Assembly (NCBI GenBank): GCA_963747735.1
Contig: CAVVGE010000006.1
Coordinates: forward strand, 62,001 to 126,000
Direction of reading: 5' to 3'
Length of the DNA: 64,000 bases
DNA from: AP-15 sp963747735
GTDB taxonomy: Bacteria; Pseudomonadota; Alphaproteobacteria; ATCC43930; CGMCC-115725
The notes under the pieces were generated by a model. That model saw only the letters and a program-made list of their open reading frames with translations. It ran no database searches and was not told the origin of the DNA. Shown one piece after another: positions 42,452 to 51,429 of this stretch. Each line of letters begins with the position of its first letter. The stretch's first letter is position 1. The translations under genes and the position numbers were made by a program.

Positions 42452-43096
42452 ATGGCCGACGACCATGCCCATCCGCATCAGCACGGGGCCGGCTCGGAAT
42501 TGTCCGAGATGGATGTGCGGGTGCGGGCGCTCGAAACGATCCTGACCGAGAAGGGCTATGTCGACCCGGTGGCGCTCGACCGGATCATCGAGAATGTCGA
42601 GACCAAGATCGGCCCGCATATCGGCGCGCGCATCGTCGCCCGCGCCTGGAGCGACCCCGAATTCAAAAAGGAGCTGCTGGCCGACGCGACCGAGGCGGTC
42701 AACACGCTCGCGGATTTCGATCCGGTGTCGAGCCATCTGATCGCGGTCGAGAACACGCCGCAGACCCACAACCTCGTCGTGTGCACCTTGTGCTCGTGCT
42801 ATCCGTGGTCGGTGCTGGGGCTGCCGCCGGTCTGGTACAAATCGGCGCCCTACCGCTCGCGCGCGGTCATCGACCCCAAGGGCGTCCTCGCCGATTTCGG
42901 CGTGAGCTTGCCACCCGCGACCGAAATCCGGATCTGGGATTCGACTGCGGAAACGCGGTTTCTGGTTTTGCCGATGCGGCCGGAGGGCACCGAGGGGTGG
43001 AGCGAGGACGAGCTCGCGAGCCTCGTCACCCGCGACTGCATGGTCGGCACCGGGCTGCCGAAGCGCCCCGCGGCCCGGCAGGAGGCCGCGGCGTGA
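42452..43096 (+). CDS. nthA: Nitrile hydratase, alpha subunit (cobalt type)
   Basis: Metal-binding subunit of nitrile hydratase, which hydrates nitriles to amides; 214 residues. The active-site loop VVCTLCSCYPW holds the three Cys ligands. Thr between the first two (CTLCSC) indicates cobalt; the iron type has CSLCSC. Flanking EKGYVDPVALDRIIE and WYKSAPYRSRAVIDPKGVL are conserved. The His-rich N-terminus (DDHAHPHQHG) is common in cobalt enzymes. ATG at 42452, GGAGGA SD 10 bp upstream. The stop overlaps the beta-subunit GTG by 4 bp (GTGA). Confidence 0.95.
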   Translation: MADDHAHPHQHGAGSELSEMDVRVRALETILTEKGYVDPVALDRIIENVETKIGPHIGARIVARAWSDPEFKKELLADATEAVNTLADFDPVSSHLIAVENTPQTHNLVVCTLCSCYPWSVLGLPPVWYKSAPYRSRAVIDPKGVLADFGVSLPPATEIRIWDSTAETRFLVLPMRPEGTEGWSEDELASLVTRDCMVGTGLPKRPAARQEAAA

Positions 43097-43749
43097 CCAA
43101 CTCGCTGCACGATATGGGCGGGATGCACGGCTTTGGCCCGGTCGAGCCGGAAGCCGGCGAGCCGGTGTTTCATGCGCGCTGGGAAGGCCGTGTGCTGGCG
43201 CTGCAGCGGGCGATGGGCTTTACCCGGCTGTGGACGATCGATGGCGGGCGCGCCGCGCTCGAGCATTTGCCGCCGCTCGATTACCTCGGCTCCTCCTATT
43301 ACCGGCGCTGGTTTCTCGGCCTGGAGCAGCGGCTGATGCGGCGCGGGCTCGTCGGCGCGGACGAGATCGCCGCCGGCCGGTCGTTGCGGCCGGGGGCCAG
43401 GCTGAACCGGACCATGACGGCCGAGGACGCGCGGAAATTTCACTGGGCGGATTTCGAGCGCCCGGCGGCGGGTCCGGCGCGCTTCAAGAAAGGCGACCCG
43501 GTTCGCGCCCGGAACCTCAACCCCGCCACCCACACCCGCCTGCCGCGCTATGCCCGCGGCAAGACCGGCACAATCGAGGCGGTCCGCGGCTGCCATGTCT
43601 TTCCCGACACCGCCGCCGTCGATGCCGGCGACAACCCGCAATGGCTCTACGCGGTGGTGTTCTCGGCCCGCGAATTATGGGGCGAGGATGCCGACCCCGC
43701 GGTCAAGGTGTCGATCGAGGCGTTCGAGCCCTATCTCGATCCGGCATGA
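43093..43749 (+). CDS. nthB: Nitrile hydratase, beta subunit
   Basis: Structural beta subunit of nitrile hydratase, 218 residues. The N-terminus NSLHDMGGMHGFGPVEPEAG is the family signature; the C-terminal SH3-like barrel contains GDPVRARNLNP, HTRLPRYARGKTGTIEAV (GH-type loop), NPQWLYAVVFSARELWGEDA. The GTG at 43093 overlaps the alpha stop, and its own TGA overlaps the ATG of the next gene (ATGA), giving tight translational coupling across three genes in the usual alpha-beta-activator order for cobalt enzymes. Confidence 0.95.
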   Translation: MTNSLHDMGGMHGFGPVEPEAGEPVFHARWEGRVLALQRAMGFTRLWTIDGGRAALEHLPPLDYLGSSYYRRWFLGLEQRLMRRGLVGADEIAAGRSLRPGARLNRTMTAEDARKFHWADFERPAAGPARFKKGDPVRARNLNPATHTRLPRYARGKTGTIEAVRGCHVFPDTAAVDAGDNPQWLYAVVFSARELWGEDADPAVKVSIEAFEPYLDPA

Positions 43750-44117
43750 CGGCAATCGACCAGGCCGCCGCCTTGCCGGGCCTCCCGCTCGGCCCCGACG
43801 GCCCGGTGTTCCGGGCGCCGTGGGAGGCGCACGCCTTTGCCATGGCTTTGAGCTTGCACGAGCGGGGTCTTTTCACCTGGCCCGAATGGGCCGCGGCGCT
43901 GGCCGCCGAGATCGCGCGCGCGCAGGCGGCGGGCGACCCCGATCGCGGCGATACTTATTATTCTCATTGGCTCGCCGCCCTCGAGCAGCTCGTCGCTCGG
44001 AAGCAAGTGACAGACGAAAAAGCCCTCACGCGCCATCGCGCCGCATGGCGCCGCGCCGCAGAGCGCACTCCGCACGGCACTCCGATCGAATTGCAGCCCG
44101 GCGACTTTCCTTCCTGA
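43746..44117 (+). CDS. Nitrile hydratase accessory/activator protein
   Basis: A 123-residue protein related to the N-terminal part of nitrile hydratase beta subunits and to the 14-kDa cobalt-enzyme activators. PVFRAPWEAHAFAMALSLHE, GLFTWPEWAAALAAEI and GDTYYSHWLAALEQLVA mark the family. In characterised systems the activator exchanges a cobalt-free alpha subunit into the holoenzyme (self-subunit swapping). Last gene of the operon: ATGA overlap with nthB and a 76-bp gap to the ECF sigma factor gene. No cobalt transporter or amidase gene is adjacent. Confidence 0.88.
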   Translation: MTAIDQAAALPGLPLGPDGPVFRAPWEAHAFAMALSLHERGLFTWPEWAAALAAEIARAQAAGDPDRGDTYYSHWLAALEQLVARKQVTDEKALTRHRAAWRRAAERTPHGTPIELQPGDFPS

Positions 44118-44193
44118 TCCCCGCCGAGCGCGGCGGCGGGAACCTTTTGCCGCGGGGCCGCATCTAACGGGTCCGAGCCGTCCGGAGAACCCG

Positions 44194-44883
44194 ATGCCGT
44201 CGATCGAGACCGAGCTTTTGCCGTGCAATGCGCCCGATGCCGAGCTCGTCGCCTCGCTGCGGGCCGGGCATGCGCCGGCTTTCGCCGCGCTGATGCGGCA
44301 CAACAACCGGCGGCTTTATCGGCTGGCGCGCGGCGTTGTCGGCGACGATTGGGAAGCCGAAGAGGTGGTGCAGGAGGGTTATCTGCGCGCCTTCACCCAC
44401 CTCGACAGCTTTAAGGGCGGCTCGAGCCTCGCCACCTGGCTCGCCCGCATCGTGCTCAACGAGGCGCTCGGCCGGCTGCGGCAGCGCCATCCGACGGTCG
44501 AGCTCGACGAGACAACCGACGCTTGCGCTGCCGACGGCACTTTGGGGATTCGGGACGCCGCGTGTCCGGAACGGGCGACGGCGCGGCGCGAGGTCCGGCA
44601 CGCGATCGAGCGCGCGGTGGACCAGCTGCCGCCGCCGTTTCGTGCGGTCTTTGTCATGCGCGCCATCGAGCAGCTGAGCATCGAGGAGACGGCGCTTTGC
44701 CTCGGCATTCCGGGCGAGACGGTCAAGACCCGGCTGCATCGTGCGAACAAGCTCTTGCGCCGGGCGCTCAGCGCCGAATTCGGCTCGATTTTGGATGCTG
44801 CGTTCCCGTTTCTGGGCGCGCGCTGCGACCGGATGGTCGAGGGCGTCCTCGAACGCCTCGGTCTTCCGGCCGATATCGGCTGA
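44194..44883 (+). CDS. ECF-family RNA polymerase sigma factor
   Basis: Extracytoplasmic-function sigma-70 factor, 229 residues. Region 2 spans about residues 25-100 with NNRRLYRLARGVVGDDWEAE, EVVQEGYLRAFTHLDSFKGG and SLATWLARIVLNEAL. Region 4 (about 135-195) has QLPPPFRAVFVMRAIEQLS and the HTH IEETALCLGIPGETVKTRLH. A C-terminal tail of ~30 residues follows. No anti-sigma gene is next to it; instead two small exported proteins follow (42 and 16 bp gaps), likely one unit. The inducing signal is unknown; the company of a HiPIP may point to redox or oxidative stress (inference). Confidence 0.92.
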   Translation: MPSIETELLPCNAPDAELVASLRAGHAPAFAALMRHNNRRLYRLARGVVGDDWEAEEVVQEGYLRAFTHLDSFKGGSSLATWLARIVLNEALGRLRQRHPTVELDETTDACAADGTLGIRDAACPERATARREVRHAIERAVDQLPPPFRAVFVMRAIEQLSIEETALCLGIPGETVKTRLHRANKLLRRALSAEFGSILDAAFPFLGARCDRMVEGVLERLGLPADIG

Positions 44884-44924
44884 GCCGCCGGTCACCTTTT
44901 TTCCCGAGCACAAGGAGGGAGCTC

Positions 44925-45335
44925 ATGCGTATCGCTGCTGCGGCTTTTGGCATCCTGGCGCTGACCGCGCTGCCGGCGCTCGCCCAAAACGTCGCCAAGG
45001 CGCCGCCGGGGGGCGACTACAAAAGGGCCAGCACGCTCGTCAAATTGCCGGATTTTCTGCCCGGCCTCGGCACCCTCTATGTCAATCCGAAGACCTTGCC
45101 GGCCGGCCCGTTTCTCGCCTATGACCATCAGGGCCGCCTCGTCAGCACGATCTACATGATCCCGCTCGCCGACATGCAGAGCCAGAAGGCGTTTGCCGAG
45201 CTGGCGTCGCCCGGCGGCCGGGTGGACCATGTCAGCATCTATTACAATGCCGGGCATCCGGGCGTCCCGGTGCCGCATTACCATATCGTGCTGTGGCACG
45301 TCTCGAAGGCCCAGGAAGCTCTGGTCGCAAAATAA
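44925..45335 (+). CDS. Exported protein of unknown function downstream of the ECF sigma factor
   Basis: Periplasmic protein of 136 residues. The signal peptide is MRIAAAAFGILALTALPALA, cleaved before QN. The mature part includes STLVKLPDFLPGLGTLYVNP, GPFLAYDHQGRLVSTIYMIP and VDHVSIYYNAGHPGVPVPHY followed by HIVLWHV; the His/Tyr cluster near the end could bind a metal, which is speculation. I recognise only a DUF-type pattern. ATG at 44925 with AAGGAGGGAGC immediately upstream, a strong SD. It lies between the sigma factor and the HiPIP gene, so it is plausibly under that sigma factor. Confidence 0.8.
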   Translation: MRIAAAAFGILALTALPALAQNVAKAPPGGDYKRASTLVKLPDFLPGLGTLYVNPKTLPAGPFLAYDHQGRLVSTIYMIPLADMQSQKAFAELASPGGRVDHVSIYYNAGHPGVPVPHYHIVLWHVSKAQEALVAK

Positions 45336-45351
45336 GGAGCGCGATGTTCCG

Positions 45352-45621
45352 ATGCCAATCTCACGGCGGATGCTGATCGGCGCAGCGGTTGCATTGACGG
45401 TAACCGACGGCCGGCCGCCGCCGGCCGGCGCCGACGAGCCGATCAAGGAAGCGGACAAGATCAAGCAGGCGGACGCCAAATATCAGAAGGAGCCCAAAGG
45501 CCAGCAGCGCTGCGAGATCTGCCTGCAATTCCAGCCGCCGGCGAGCTGCAAGATCGTGCAGGGCCCGATCACGCCGCAAGGCTGGTGCCAGTTTTTCGCC
45601 GCCAAGGAAAACGCGCACTGA
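45352..45621 (+). CDS. High-potential iron-sulfur protein (HiPIP), Tat-exported
   Basis: Small periplasmic [4Fe-4S] electron carrier of 89 residues. A Tat-type start (MPISRRMLIGAAVAL, twin Arg followed by a hydrophobic stretch) is followed by the mature domain with four Cys: QQRCEICLQFQPPASCKIVQ (CxxC ... C) and, about 15 residues later, GWCQFF. That CxxC-x(n)-C-x(n)-C spacing and the Trp/Phe near the last Cys are the HiPIP signature. Fe-S proteins folded before export use Tat, consistent with the signal. ATG at 45352; AAGGAG lies 14 bp upstream. Downstream of the exported protein, co-transcribed with it and the sigma factor. Confidence 0.85.
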   Translation: MPISRRMLIGAAVALTVTDGRPPPAGADEPIKEADKIKQADAKYQKEPKGQQRCEICLQFQPPASCKIVQGPITPQGWCQFFAAKENAH

Positions 45622-45689
45622 CGCACCGGCCTGTTGGCCCGCGCTAAAAAGCCGGTATCCTCGCGTCGGCAAAGAGCGAGGAGGAGCCA

Positions 45690-46748
45690 ATGGCGAGGGC
45701 GAGCCGGCCGGCGGAATGGGGCCGCACCATCGAGCACCCGAACGATGCCTGGCTCGCTGGGCAGGAGCCGGAGCCGGTCCTCGACCCCGATCTGCCGATC
45801 ATCGACCCGCATCATCATTTCTGGGAGCGCCGGGGCGGAGCGCCCGGCCATCGCTATCTGCTCGACGAGCTGCTCGCCGACATCGACACCGGCCACAATA
45901 TCGAGGCGACGGTGTTTCTCGAATGCCGCTCGATGTATCGCGCCGATGGCCCGCCCGAGATGCAGCCGGTCGGCGAAACCGAATTCGTCGCCGGCCTCGC
46001 AGCGATGAGCGCGAGCGGCGGCTACGGCAAGACGCGGGTCGCCGCCGGCATCGTCGGCTATGCCGATTTGACCTTGGGCGCGCGGGTCGAGCCGGTGCTC
46101 GAAGCGCAGATCCGCGCCGGCGGCGGCCGGTTTCGCGGGGTGCGTCATTCGGCCGGCTGGGATCAAAGCGACACGATCGGCAACAGCCGCTCCGACATGC
46201 GCCCGCAGCTTTACGCGCGGCCCGATTTCCGCGCCGGCTTCGCCCGGCTCGCCGCCCGGGGCTTGAGCTTCGACGCCTGGCTCTATCATCCCCAACTCGC
46301 CGATATCGTCGATCTCGCCCGCGCCTTCCCGGCCGCCCCGATCGTCATGGGCCATGTCGGCGGCGTCCTCGGCTACGGCCCCTATGCCGGCAAAAAGGAC
46401 GAGGTGTTCGCGGCGTGGCGGCGCTCGATGACCGACCTCGCGGCCTGCCCCAATGTCGTCGTCAAGCTCGGCGGCCAGATGCGCCGGCTCGCCGCCTTCG
46501 ATTACGGCGCCGCCGGGAAGCCGCCTTCGTCGGAGGAGCTTGCCGGATATTGGCGGCCTTACATGGAGACCTGCATCGAGCTTTTCGGCGCCGGGCGCTG
46601 CATGTTCGAGAGCAATTTCCCGGTCGAAAAGGTCGGGACCGGCTACGCCGTCTTGTGGAACGCCTTCAAGCGCATCGCCGCCGGCGCCTCGGCGCAAGAA
46701 AAGCGCGCCCTCTTCGCCGGCACCGCCCGCCGTTTCTATCGGCTGTGA
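45690..46748 (+). CDS. Amidohydrolase-family (amidohydrolase 2) protein
   Basis: TIM-barrel metal-dependent hydrolase of 352 residues. It has the N-terminal IIDPHHHFWERRG metal-binding HxH, LDELLADIDTGHNIEATVFLE, GFRGVRHSAGWDQ-like segment, FDAWLYHPQLADIVDLA, IVMGHVGGVLGYGPY (metal His) and RCMFESNFPVEK, where the usual catalytic Asp position reads Glu-Ser-Asn in the SNFP pattern. Relatives include lactonases and 2-pyrone-4,6-dicarboxylate-type hydrolases; the substrate is open. ATG at 45690, preceded by GAGGAGG. Stands alone after the sigma/HiPIP unit; the lower-GC helicase gene starts 200 bp downstream. Confidence 0.85.
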   Translation: MARASRPAEWGRTIEHPNDAWLAGQEPEPVLDPDLPIIDPHHHFWERRGGAPGHRYLLDELLADIDTGHNIEATVFLECRSMYRADGPPEMQPVGETEFVAGLAAMSASGGYGKTRVAAGIVGYADLTLGARVEPVLEAQIRAGGGRFRGVRHSAGWDQSDTIGNSRSDMRPQLYARPDFRAGFARLAARGLSFDAWLYHPQLADIVDLARAFPAAPIVMGHVGGVLGYGPYAGKKDEVFAAWRRSMTDLAACPNVVVKLGGQMRRLAAFDYGAAGKPPSSEELAGYWRPYMETCIELFGAGRCMFESNFPVEKVGTGYAVLWNAFKRIAAGASAQEKRALFAGTARRFYRL

Positions 46749-46949
46749 AGAAGCTGAGCCGACGAGCGCCGGTCCGGGAAGACGGCTATCGATATAGCCA
46801 AAACCTTTTCTGGTTTCCCAACAACGAAGATCAGCTGGGCCGGGCTTGCGGGCTAGCGGCAACCGAGGGCTCGCCAGCAACGTTGCGCCATCCGGCTGAC
46901 CGTGCAACCTGCTGTTGTGGCGGTCCGGTAAGCGAGGTATCTTGTCCGC

Positions 46950-49900
46950 ATGGTTGAAACGGTATCCGCACAAGGGGAGACGCAGACCAGGTTTCTCCAG
47001 GATATCTGTGCCTATTTCAGAGACTTCCTGGATACGGACTTCAAGCGTCAGGCCGCGCCGAAGCGAAACGTCACGCTGAAGGACCCGGCCGGAAACCTGA
47101 CCGGCATTGATGCCGCGAAATACCCCGATTTGGCGAACGAGGTCTGGAGGCTGCTGCGTCGGCCGATCAGCGAAAACCCTGCCTTCTCGCTCAGCGTGCC
47201 GCGCGGCAAGTACCGGGGGCGGCTCCGGCGAGCCCTTCGGGAACTCATCGAGAAGCATGGGCAAGCCTTGAGCGAAGACGAACTGAACACGATCGCGGAT
47301 CGCGGATCGGTCCTGGCTCGACGACTCAAGCAACAGTTGCAGAACGACCTGGAGGCCTACGCCGAGGCGGTCACGAACGCCGTAAAGATTGACCTCGTCC
47401 GCACGGTGGCCGTTCCGCTCGTGACAAAGCTCGAAGCAAGCCTTGAACGCGCTCGGGGCGATGCGTTCGAAGCAATCTACAATATCGAAGAGGAGTTGGG
47501 CGAACGTCTTACCGAGGCCTTCCGTGAGCCTATCAGCTCAGCTCTCGCCACAGCGCTCGTCGATAATTCGTTCGAGGATCTTGACAAACTCCTGCTTGAT
47601 GTCGTCGACGTGGGCGCGATCCGGCAGAAATTGGACACATATTTCGATACCTTTACGACTACTGACTTCTTTCAGGAGCTCCACGAACTCGCATCGACGC
47701 TGAAGATACGAGACAATTTTGAGACCTACCTTTACATAGGTGAGTTACACTTCAACCGGATCGCCTATCCGCTTTTCTATCTCACTCTTAGTGTAGAATT
47801 AGAGGAGCGGATTTTTCGGATTGCTGCCGATCCACATCTCTATATTAACAAGAAAGCGATTGAGTTTGCCGCACAAGAGATTTCCCGCGAGACGGGGATG
47901 CCTAATCACCTTCGCGTCGACGAAAGGATCGTCTATCTGGAGCCCGGCGACAGCTTTGTCGGAGCGGTTCAGCATCTCCTCGATGGGTGGATGTCGGACT
48001 TGGCGATTCCGCCTCTCGACTTCGGCCAAGCAGAACCACAAAGATGCCAACGGAGCCAGATAACAGTCACAAATGCCTTGCACTTCGCCGCGTTCGACAA
48101 GTCGGACGAGGCGATGCTGAATGATTATGAAGAACTGATGGGTCTACTGCGAACGGACGAACCGGTAGCGCTCGACTTCAGCGACATCGTCCTCTCTTTC
48201 CTAACCAAAGACCCGGTCAGCCTCGAAGATTCGGTCGGCCGAGAATGGGAGGACACGGCTGTCGATGACAGGCTGGTGTTCGCGTCCCCGGTGCCGCTGA
48301 ACGAGGAGCAGCGCAAGATCCTTTCGGCATTGCGCGGCGGACACTGCCGCTTCCTCGCCATCGAGGGACCGCCGGGCTGCGGCAAGAGCCATACAATCGT
48401 TGCGATCGTGTTCGAGGCCATCCTCACAGGGCGCAACGTCCTGGTCCTCTCTGACAAGAAGGAGGCATTGGACGTCGTCGAGGACAAACTCACCAGAGTC
48501 TTGAACGCAGTACGCGCGGACGGCAACTTCCAGAATCCGATCCTGCGTCTGGGTAAGGCCGGAAACACGTATGGGAAGATACTGAATGCCCACTCTCTGT
48601 CTGCGATCAATGCCTACCACCAGGTAGGCAGGGCCAACGCCGCAAAGCTTCAACGACAGATCACCGAGGAAGAAGCACGGCTGAAGCGGGTGATCAACGA
48701 ACTGACCACAAAAAGTTCAGATATCGATTTGCGGGATGTTGCCGGGCTCGCTCGACGGGAGGCGGGATTCGGTACCGTCGAGGACCTTGACACCATATTG
48801 GCTGACCCGACCGCGCTACGTGCGCTTGAGGATGTGCGAGTCCTCGCAGAATGGCTGAATGGTGAAGGCGCTCCGCTGATGCGCATCATGCGGGCGGCCG
48901 GAAATGAGCCGCGTCTTGGCGACTTGGCTCGGATACTCGAATTCCAGCCTCGGCTCGCCGAGCTTCCGGCAATACGAGGGGTCGATCTCCGAGCGTTGTC
49001 GTTCTTCACCGGATTTGCTCCGCGTTTTCACGATGTGTTGGCGACGCTGCTCCGACAATATCATTCGGTGAGAAAGCCGATCGTCGGCTACCTGTTTACC
49101 CGTACTCGTGCGCGAGAAATCGATAGTCGGTTAGGCGAGCAACTTCCTTGCCAGTCTGCTCTGGAAGCCCACAAAAAGCTGCAAACGCTGATTAGAGCCG
49201 CCGCGGTCCTGTCATCTCTTCGGGTCGGCTTTGGCAAGGTGGGGATCGCAGCGGACCACCTTCATTGGGCCTACCAGCAGTTCATCGACGATATTCCACC
49301 GGCGACAGCGAGCGCTCCAGACATGCTCGCGCGGGTGCTCCGACTTAGAGAGGCGATTTCCCAGCATCGGACCCTGATGCGGGCGCTAGGCGTCGAGCCG
49401 GATAGCCTCGACTGGGCTAAGACAGCCGTCACCGAGGGAGCGCTCGTCGCGCGGCTGACCGCCTTCGCGGCGGATCATCAAACCATGTGTGACCGTTTCA
49501 TTGACCTTCCCGAGTTCGATTACGTCGGCGACAAGAGCCGCCTCGAAAGTCTCCACACCGAGCGCCTCGCACACACGATTGATGGTCGGGTCGTCGAGTT
49601 TGCGAACGAACATCGCAACTTGGCGCGCGCGCTACGCGACATCATTCGTAAACGTCAACGGTTTCCCCGCGAGGAGTTCGAGCACCTCAAGAAAGCCTTC
49701 CCGTGCATGATCGCCGGTATTCGCGACTACGCGGAGTACGTGCCACTCGAACGAGGTCTGTTCGACCTCGTCATCATCGACGAAGCTTCGCAGGTCTCGA
49801 TCGCGCAGGCGTTTCCGGCCTTTGTCCGCGCAAAGCAGTTGGTCGTTCTGGGCGACCAACGGCAATTTTCCAATGTCAAGACTACGAATGCTTCGCGGGA

Positions 49901-51302
49901 TATCAACACCCAATATTTGCAAGAGATAATTGAGAATTTTCGACGCACCGACACTCTGGATTCGAACATTTTGAATCGCCTTCGGAAATTTGACATTAAA
50001 GTTAGTGTGCTTGAGTTCGTAGAGCGCATCTCTAATTATAATGCTTTGCTAAAAAAGCATTTTCGTGGATACCCGGAACTCATCTCTTTTTCATCCGATA
50101 CCTTCTATCGAGGCCAGCTTCAGGCAGTAAAGATTCGCGGTAAGCGGATCGAGGACGTGATCCGGTTCACCCCTGTCGAACATGACGGAAGAGCCGAGAC
50201 GAGGCGGAACACGAATATACCGGAAGCCGAGGCAATCCTTGGCGAACTGCGTGACCTCGCGAACCTCGACAGTCCACCATCCGTGGGGATCATCACCCCT
50301 CATACCGAGCAGCAAGCCCTCCTGGTTCAGATGGTCAATCGGCAGGAGGACGCAGAACTTCTCAACGAGGCACTCGACCTCAAGATTATGACGTTCGACA
50401 CCTGCCAGGGCGAAGAACGAGATGTGATCCTGTATTCGATGGTCGCCACGAAGGAAATTGATAAGCTATCGTATATCTTTCCGAGATCCCTAGACGAAGC
50501 TGACGAGGTGGATCATGTCCTTCGCCTACAGAGATTAAATGTCGGTTTCTCCCGCGCCAAGGAGCGAGTGCATTTTTTCTTGTCTAAGCCCATCGAGGAG
50601 TATGCTGGCTCGATCGGCAAGGCCATACAACATTTCAAGCGAGTGCAGGAACGAGGAAAGAAAGCACCCGACATCAGCGCGACCGACCCAAAGTCTCCGA
50701 TGGAGACCAAGGTACTGTCATGGTTGCGCCAGACAAAAATCTTCCAGAAATTGGGAGATCACATAGAGATCGACGCACAATTCGAGATCGGAGAGTATCT
50801 CCGACAACTGGACCCCACTTATAGGCATCCCGCTTACAAGGTAGATTTTTTGATGAAAATTTCGGGGTTAGAAAAGAACGTCTCAATCATCATCGAGTAC
50901 GACGGCTTCAAGGAACATTTCACCGATCTACACGAAGTGGATGCATTGAATTACGACCGCTATATGAAAGCTGAGGATGTCGAGCGCCAGAAAGTTCTCG
51001 AAAGCTATGGCTATCGGTTCTTGAGGATCAATCGGTTCAATCTCGGAAAGGACCCTGTGCGGACCCTGGATGAGCGGCTCATCCGCATTGCGCAGGATGT
51101 CATGCAGGCGGCGAAGCCCCATGCGTTTGTCGAGACGGTCAAGGAGCAGACAAACGGGCTCACCAATGGCGACCGCCGGCAATGTTCGGTGTGTGGTGAG
51201 GTGAAGCTGATCGAGCAATTTCGGGATATGAACCTCGCGCGCGGCTATGGCCGGAAATGCCAAACCTGCAAGCGCGCCGCCCGACGGAAGCGTCGGCGGT
51301 AG
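46950..51302 (+). CDS. Large SF1 (UPF1-like) helicase with predicted PD-(D/E)XK nuclease and zinc ribbon; candidate defence gene
   Basis: A single 1450-residue protein. Residues 1-470 have no recognised domain and are largely helical. Walker A GPPGCGKS is at 473-480; a ~460-residue insertion separates it from motif II DEASQ at 944-948 and LGDQRQF soon after; motif V TCQGEERDVI is near 1152-1161 and motif VI NVGFSRAKER near 1198-1206, so this is a complete SF1B-type motor. Beyond it, KVDF (Asp1299) and IIEYDGF (Glu1316, Asp1318) fit a PD-(D/E)XK/Vsr-like nuclease core, and CSVCGE (Cys1412, 1415) with CQTCK (Cys1437, 1440) form a zinc ribbon. The gene is AT-richer than its neighbours and interrupts core metabolic genes, so it is probably acquired. 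Helicase-nuclease fusions of this kind are typical of anti-phage systems; no partner gene is visible. ATG versus other starts is not resolved. Confidence 0.85.
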   Translation: MVETVSAQGETQTRFLQDICAYFRDFLDTDFKRQAAPKRNVTLKDPAGNLTGIDAAKYPDLANEVWRLLRRPISENPAFSLSVPRGKYRGRLRRALRELIEKHGQALSEDELNTIADRGSVLARRLKQQLQNDLEAYAEAVTNAVKIDLVRTVAVPLVTKLEASLERARGDAFEAIYNIEEELGERLTEAFREPISSALATALVDNSFEDLDKLLLDVVDVGAIRQKLDTYFDTFTTTDFFQELHELASTLKIRDNFETYLYIGELHFNRIAYPLFYLTLSVELEERIFRIAADPHLYINKKAIEFAAQEISRETGMPNHLRVDERIVYLEPGDSFVGAVQHLLDGWMSDLAIPPLDFGQAEPQRCQRSQITVTNALHFAAFDKSDEAMLNDYEELMGLLRTDEPVALDFSDIVLSFLTKDPVSLEDSVGREWEDTAVDDRLVFASPVPLNEEQRKILSALRGGHCRFLAIEGPPGCGKSHTIVAIVFEAILTGRNVLVLSDKKEALDVVEDKLTRVLNAVRADGNFQNPILRLGKAGNTYGKILNAHSLSAINAYHQVGRANAAKLQRQITEEEARLKRVINELTTKSSDIDLRDVAGLARREAGFGTVEDLDTILADPTALRALEDVRVLAEWLNGEGAPLMRIMRAAGNEPRLGDLARILEFQPRLAELPAIRGVDLRALSFFTGFAPRFHDVLATLLRQYHSVRKPIVGYLFTRTRAREIDSRLGEQLPCQSALEAHKKLQTLIRAAAVLSSLRVGFGKVGIAADHLHWAYQQFIDDIPPATASAPDMLARVLRLREAISQHRTLMRALGVEPDSLDWAKTAVTEGALVARLTAFAADHQTMCDRFIDLPEFDYVGDKSRLESLHTERLAHTIDGRVVEFANEHRNLARALRDIIRKRQRFPREEFEHLKKAFPCMIAGIRDYAEYVPLERGLFDLVIIDEASQVSIAQAFPAFVRAKQLVVLGDQRQFSNVKTTNASRDINTQYLQEIIENFRRTDTLDSNILNRLRKFDIKVSVLEFVERISNYNALLKKHFRGYPELISFSSDTFYRGQLQAVKIRGKRIEDVIRFTPVEHDGRAETRRNTNIPEAEAILGELRDLANLDSPPSVGIITPHTEQQALLVQMVNRQEDAELLNEALDLKIMTFDTCQGEERDVILYSMVATKEIDKLSYIFPRSLDEADEVDHVLRLQRLNVGFSRAKERVHFFLSKPIEEYAGSIGKAIQHFKRVQERGKKAPDISATDPKSPMETKVLSWLRQTKIFQKLGDHIEIDAQFEIGEYLRQLDPTYRHPAYKVDFLMKISGLEKNVSIIIEYDGFKEHFTDLHEVDALNYDRYMKAEDVERQKVLESYGYRFLRINRFNLGKDPVRTLDERLIRIAQDVMQAAKPHAFVETVKEQTNGLTNGDRRQCSVCGEVKLIEQFRDMNLARGYGRKCQTCKRAARRKRRR

Positions 51303-51429
51303 TCCCCCGCGGCTAATGTAAGCGCAGGACGCTACGATCGAGATTTGAAGGAACAAGCTTTCCGCAAAAACCTGTTTGCGAGACGATCCGCCCGGCACCT
51401 GTGGCTGCTCTGATTAAAAGGACAGTGTG

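Noticed and set aside
45483..47333. A 616-codon minus-strand open frame
   Set aside because: Antisense to the HiPIP, amidohydrolase and start of the helicase gene; Arg/Ala/Gly-rich composition typical of a shadow frame.
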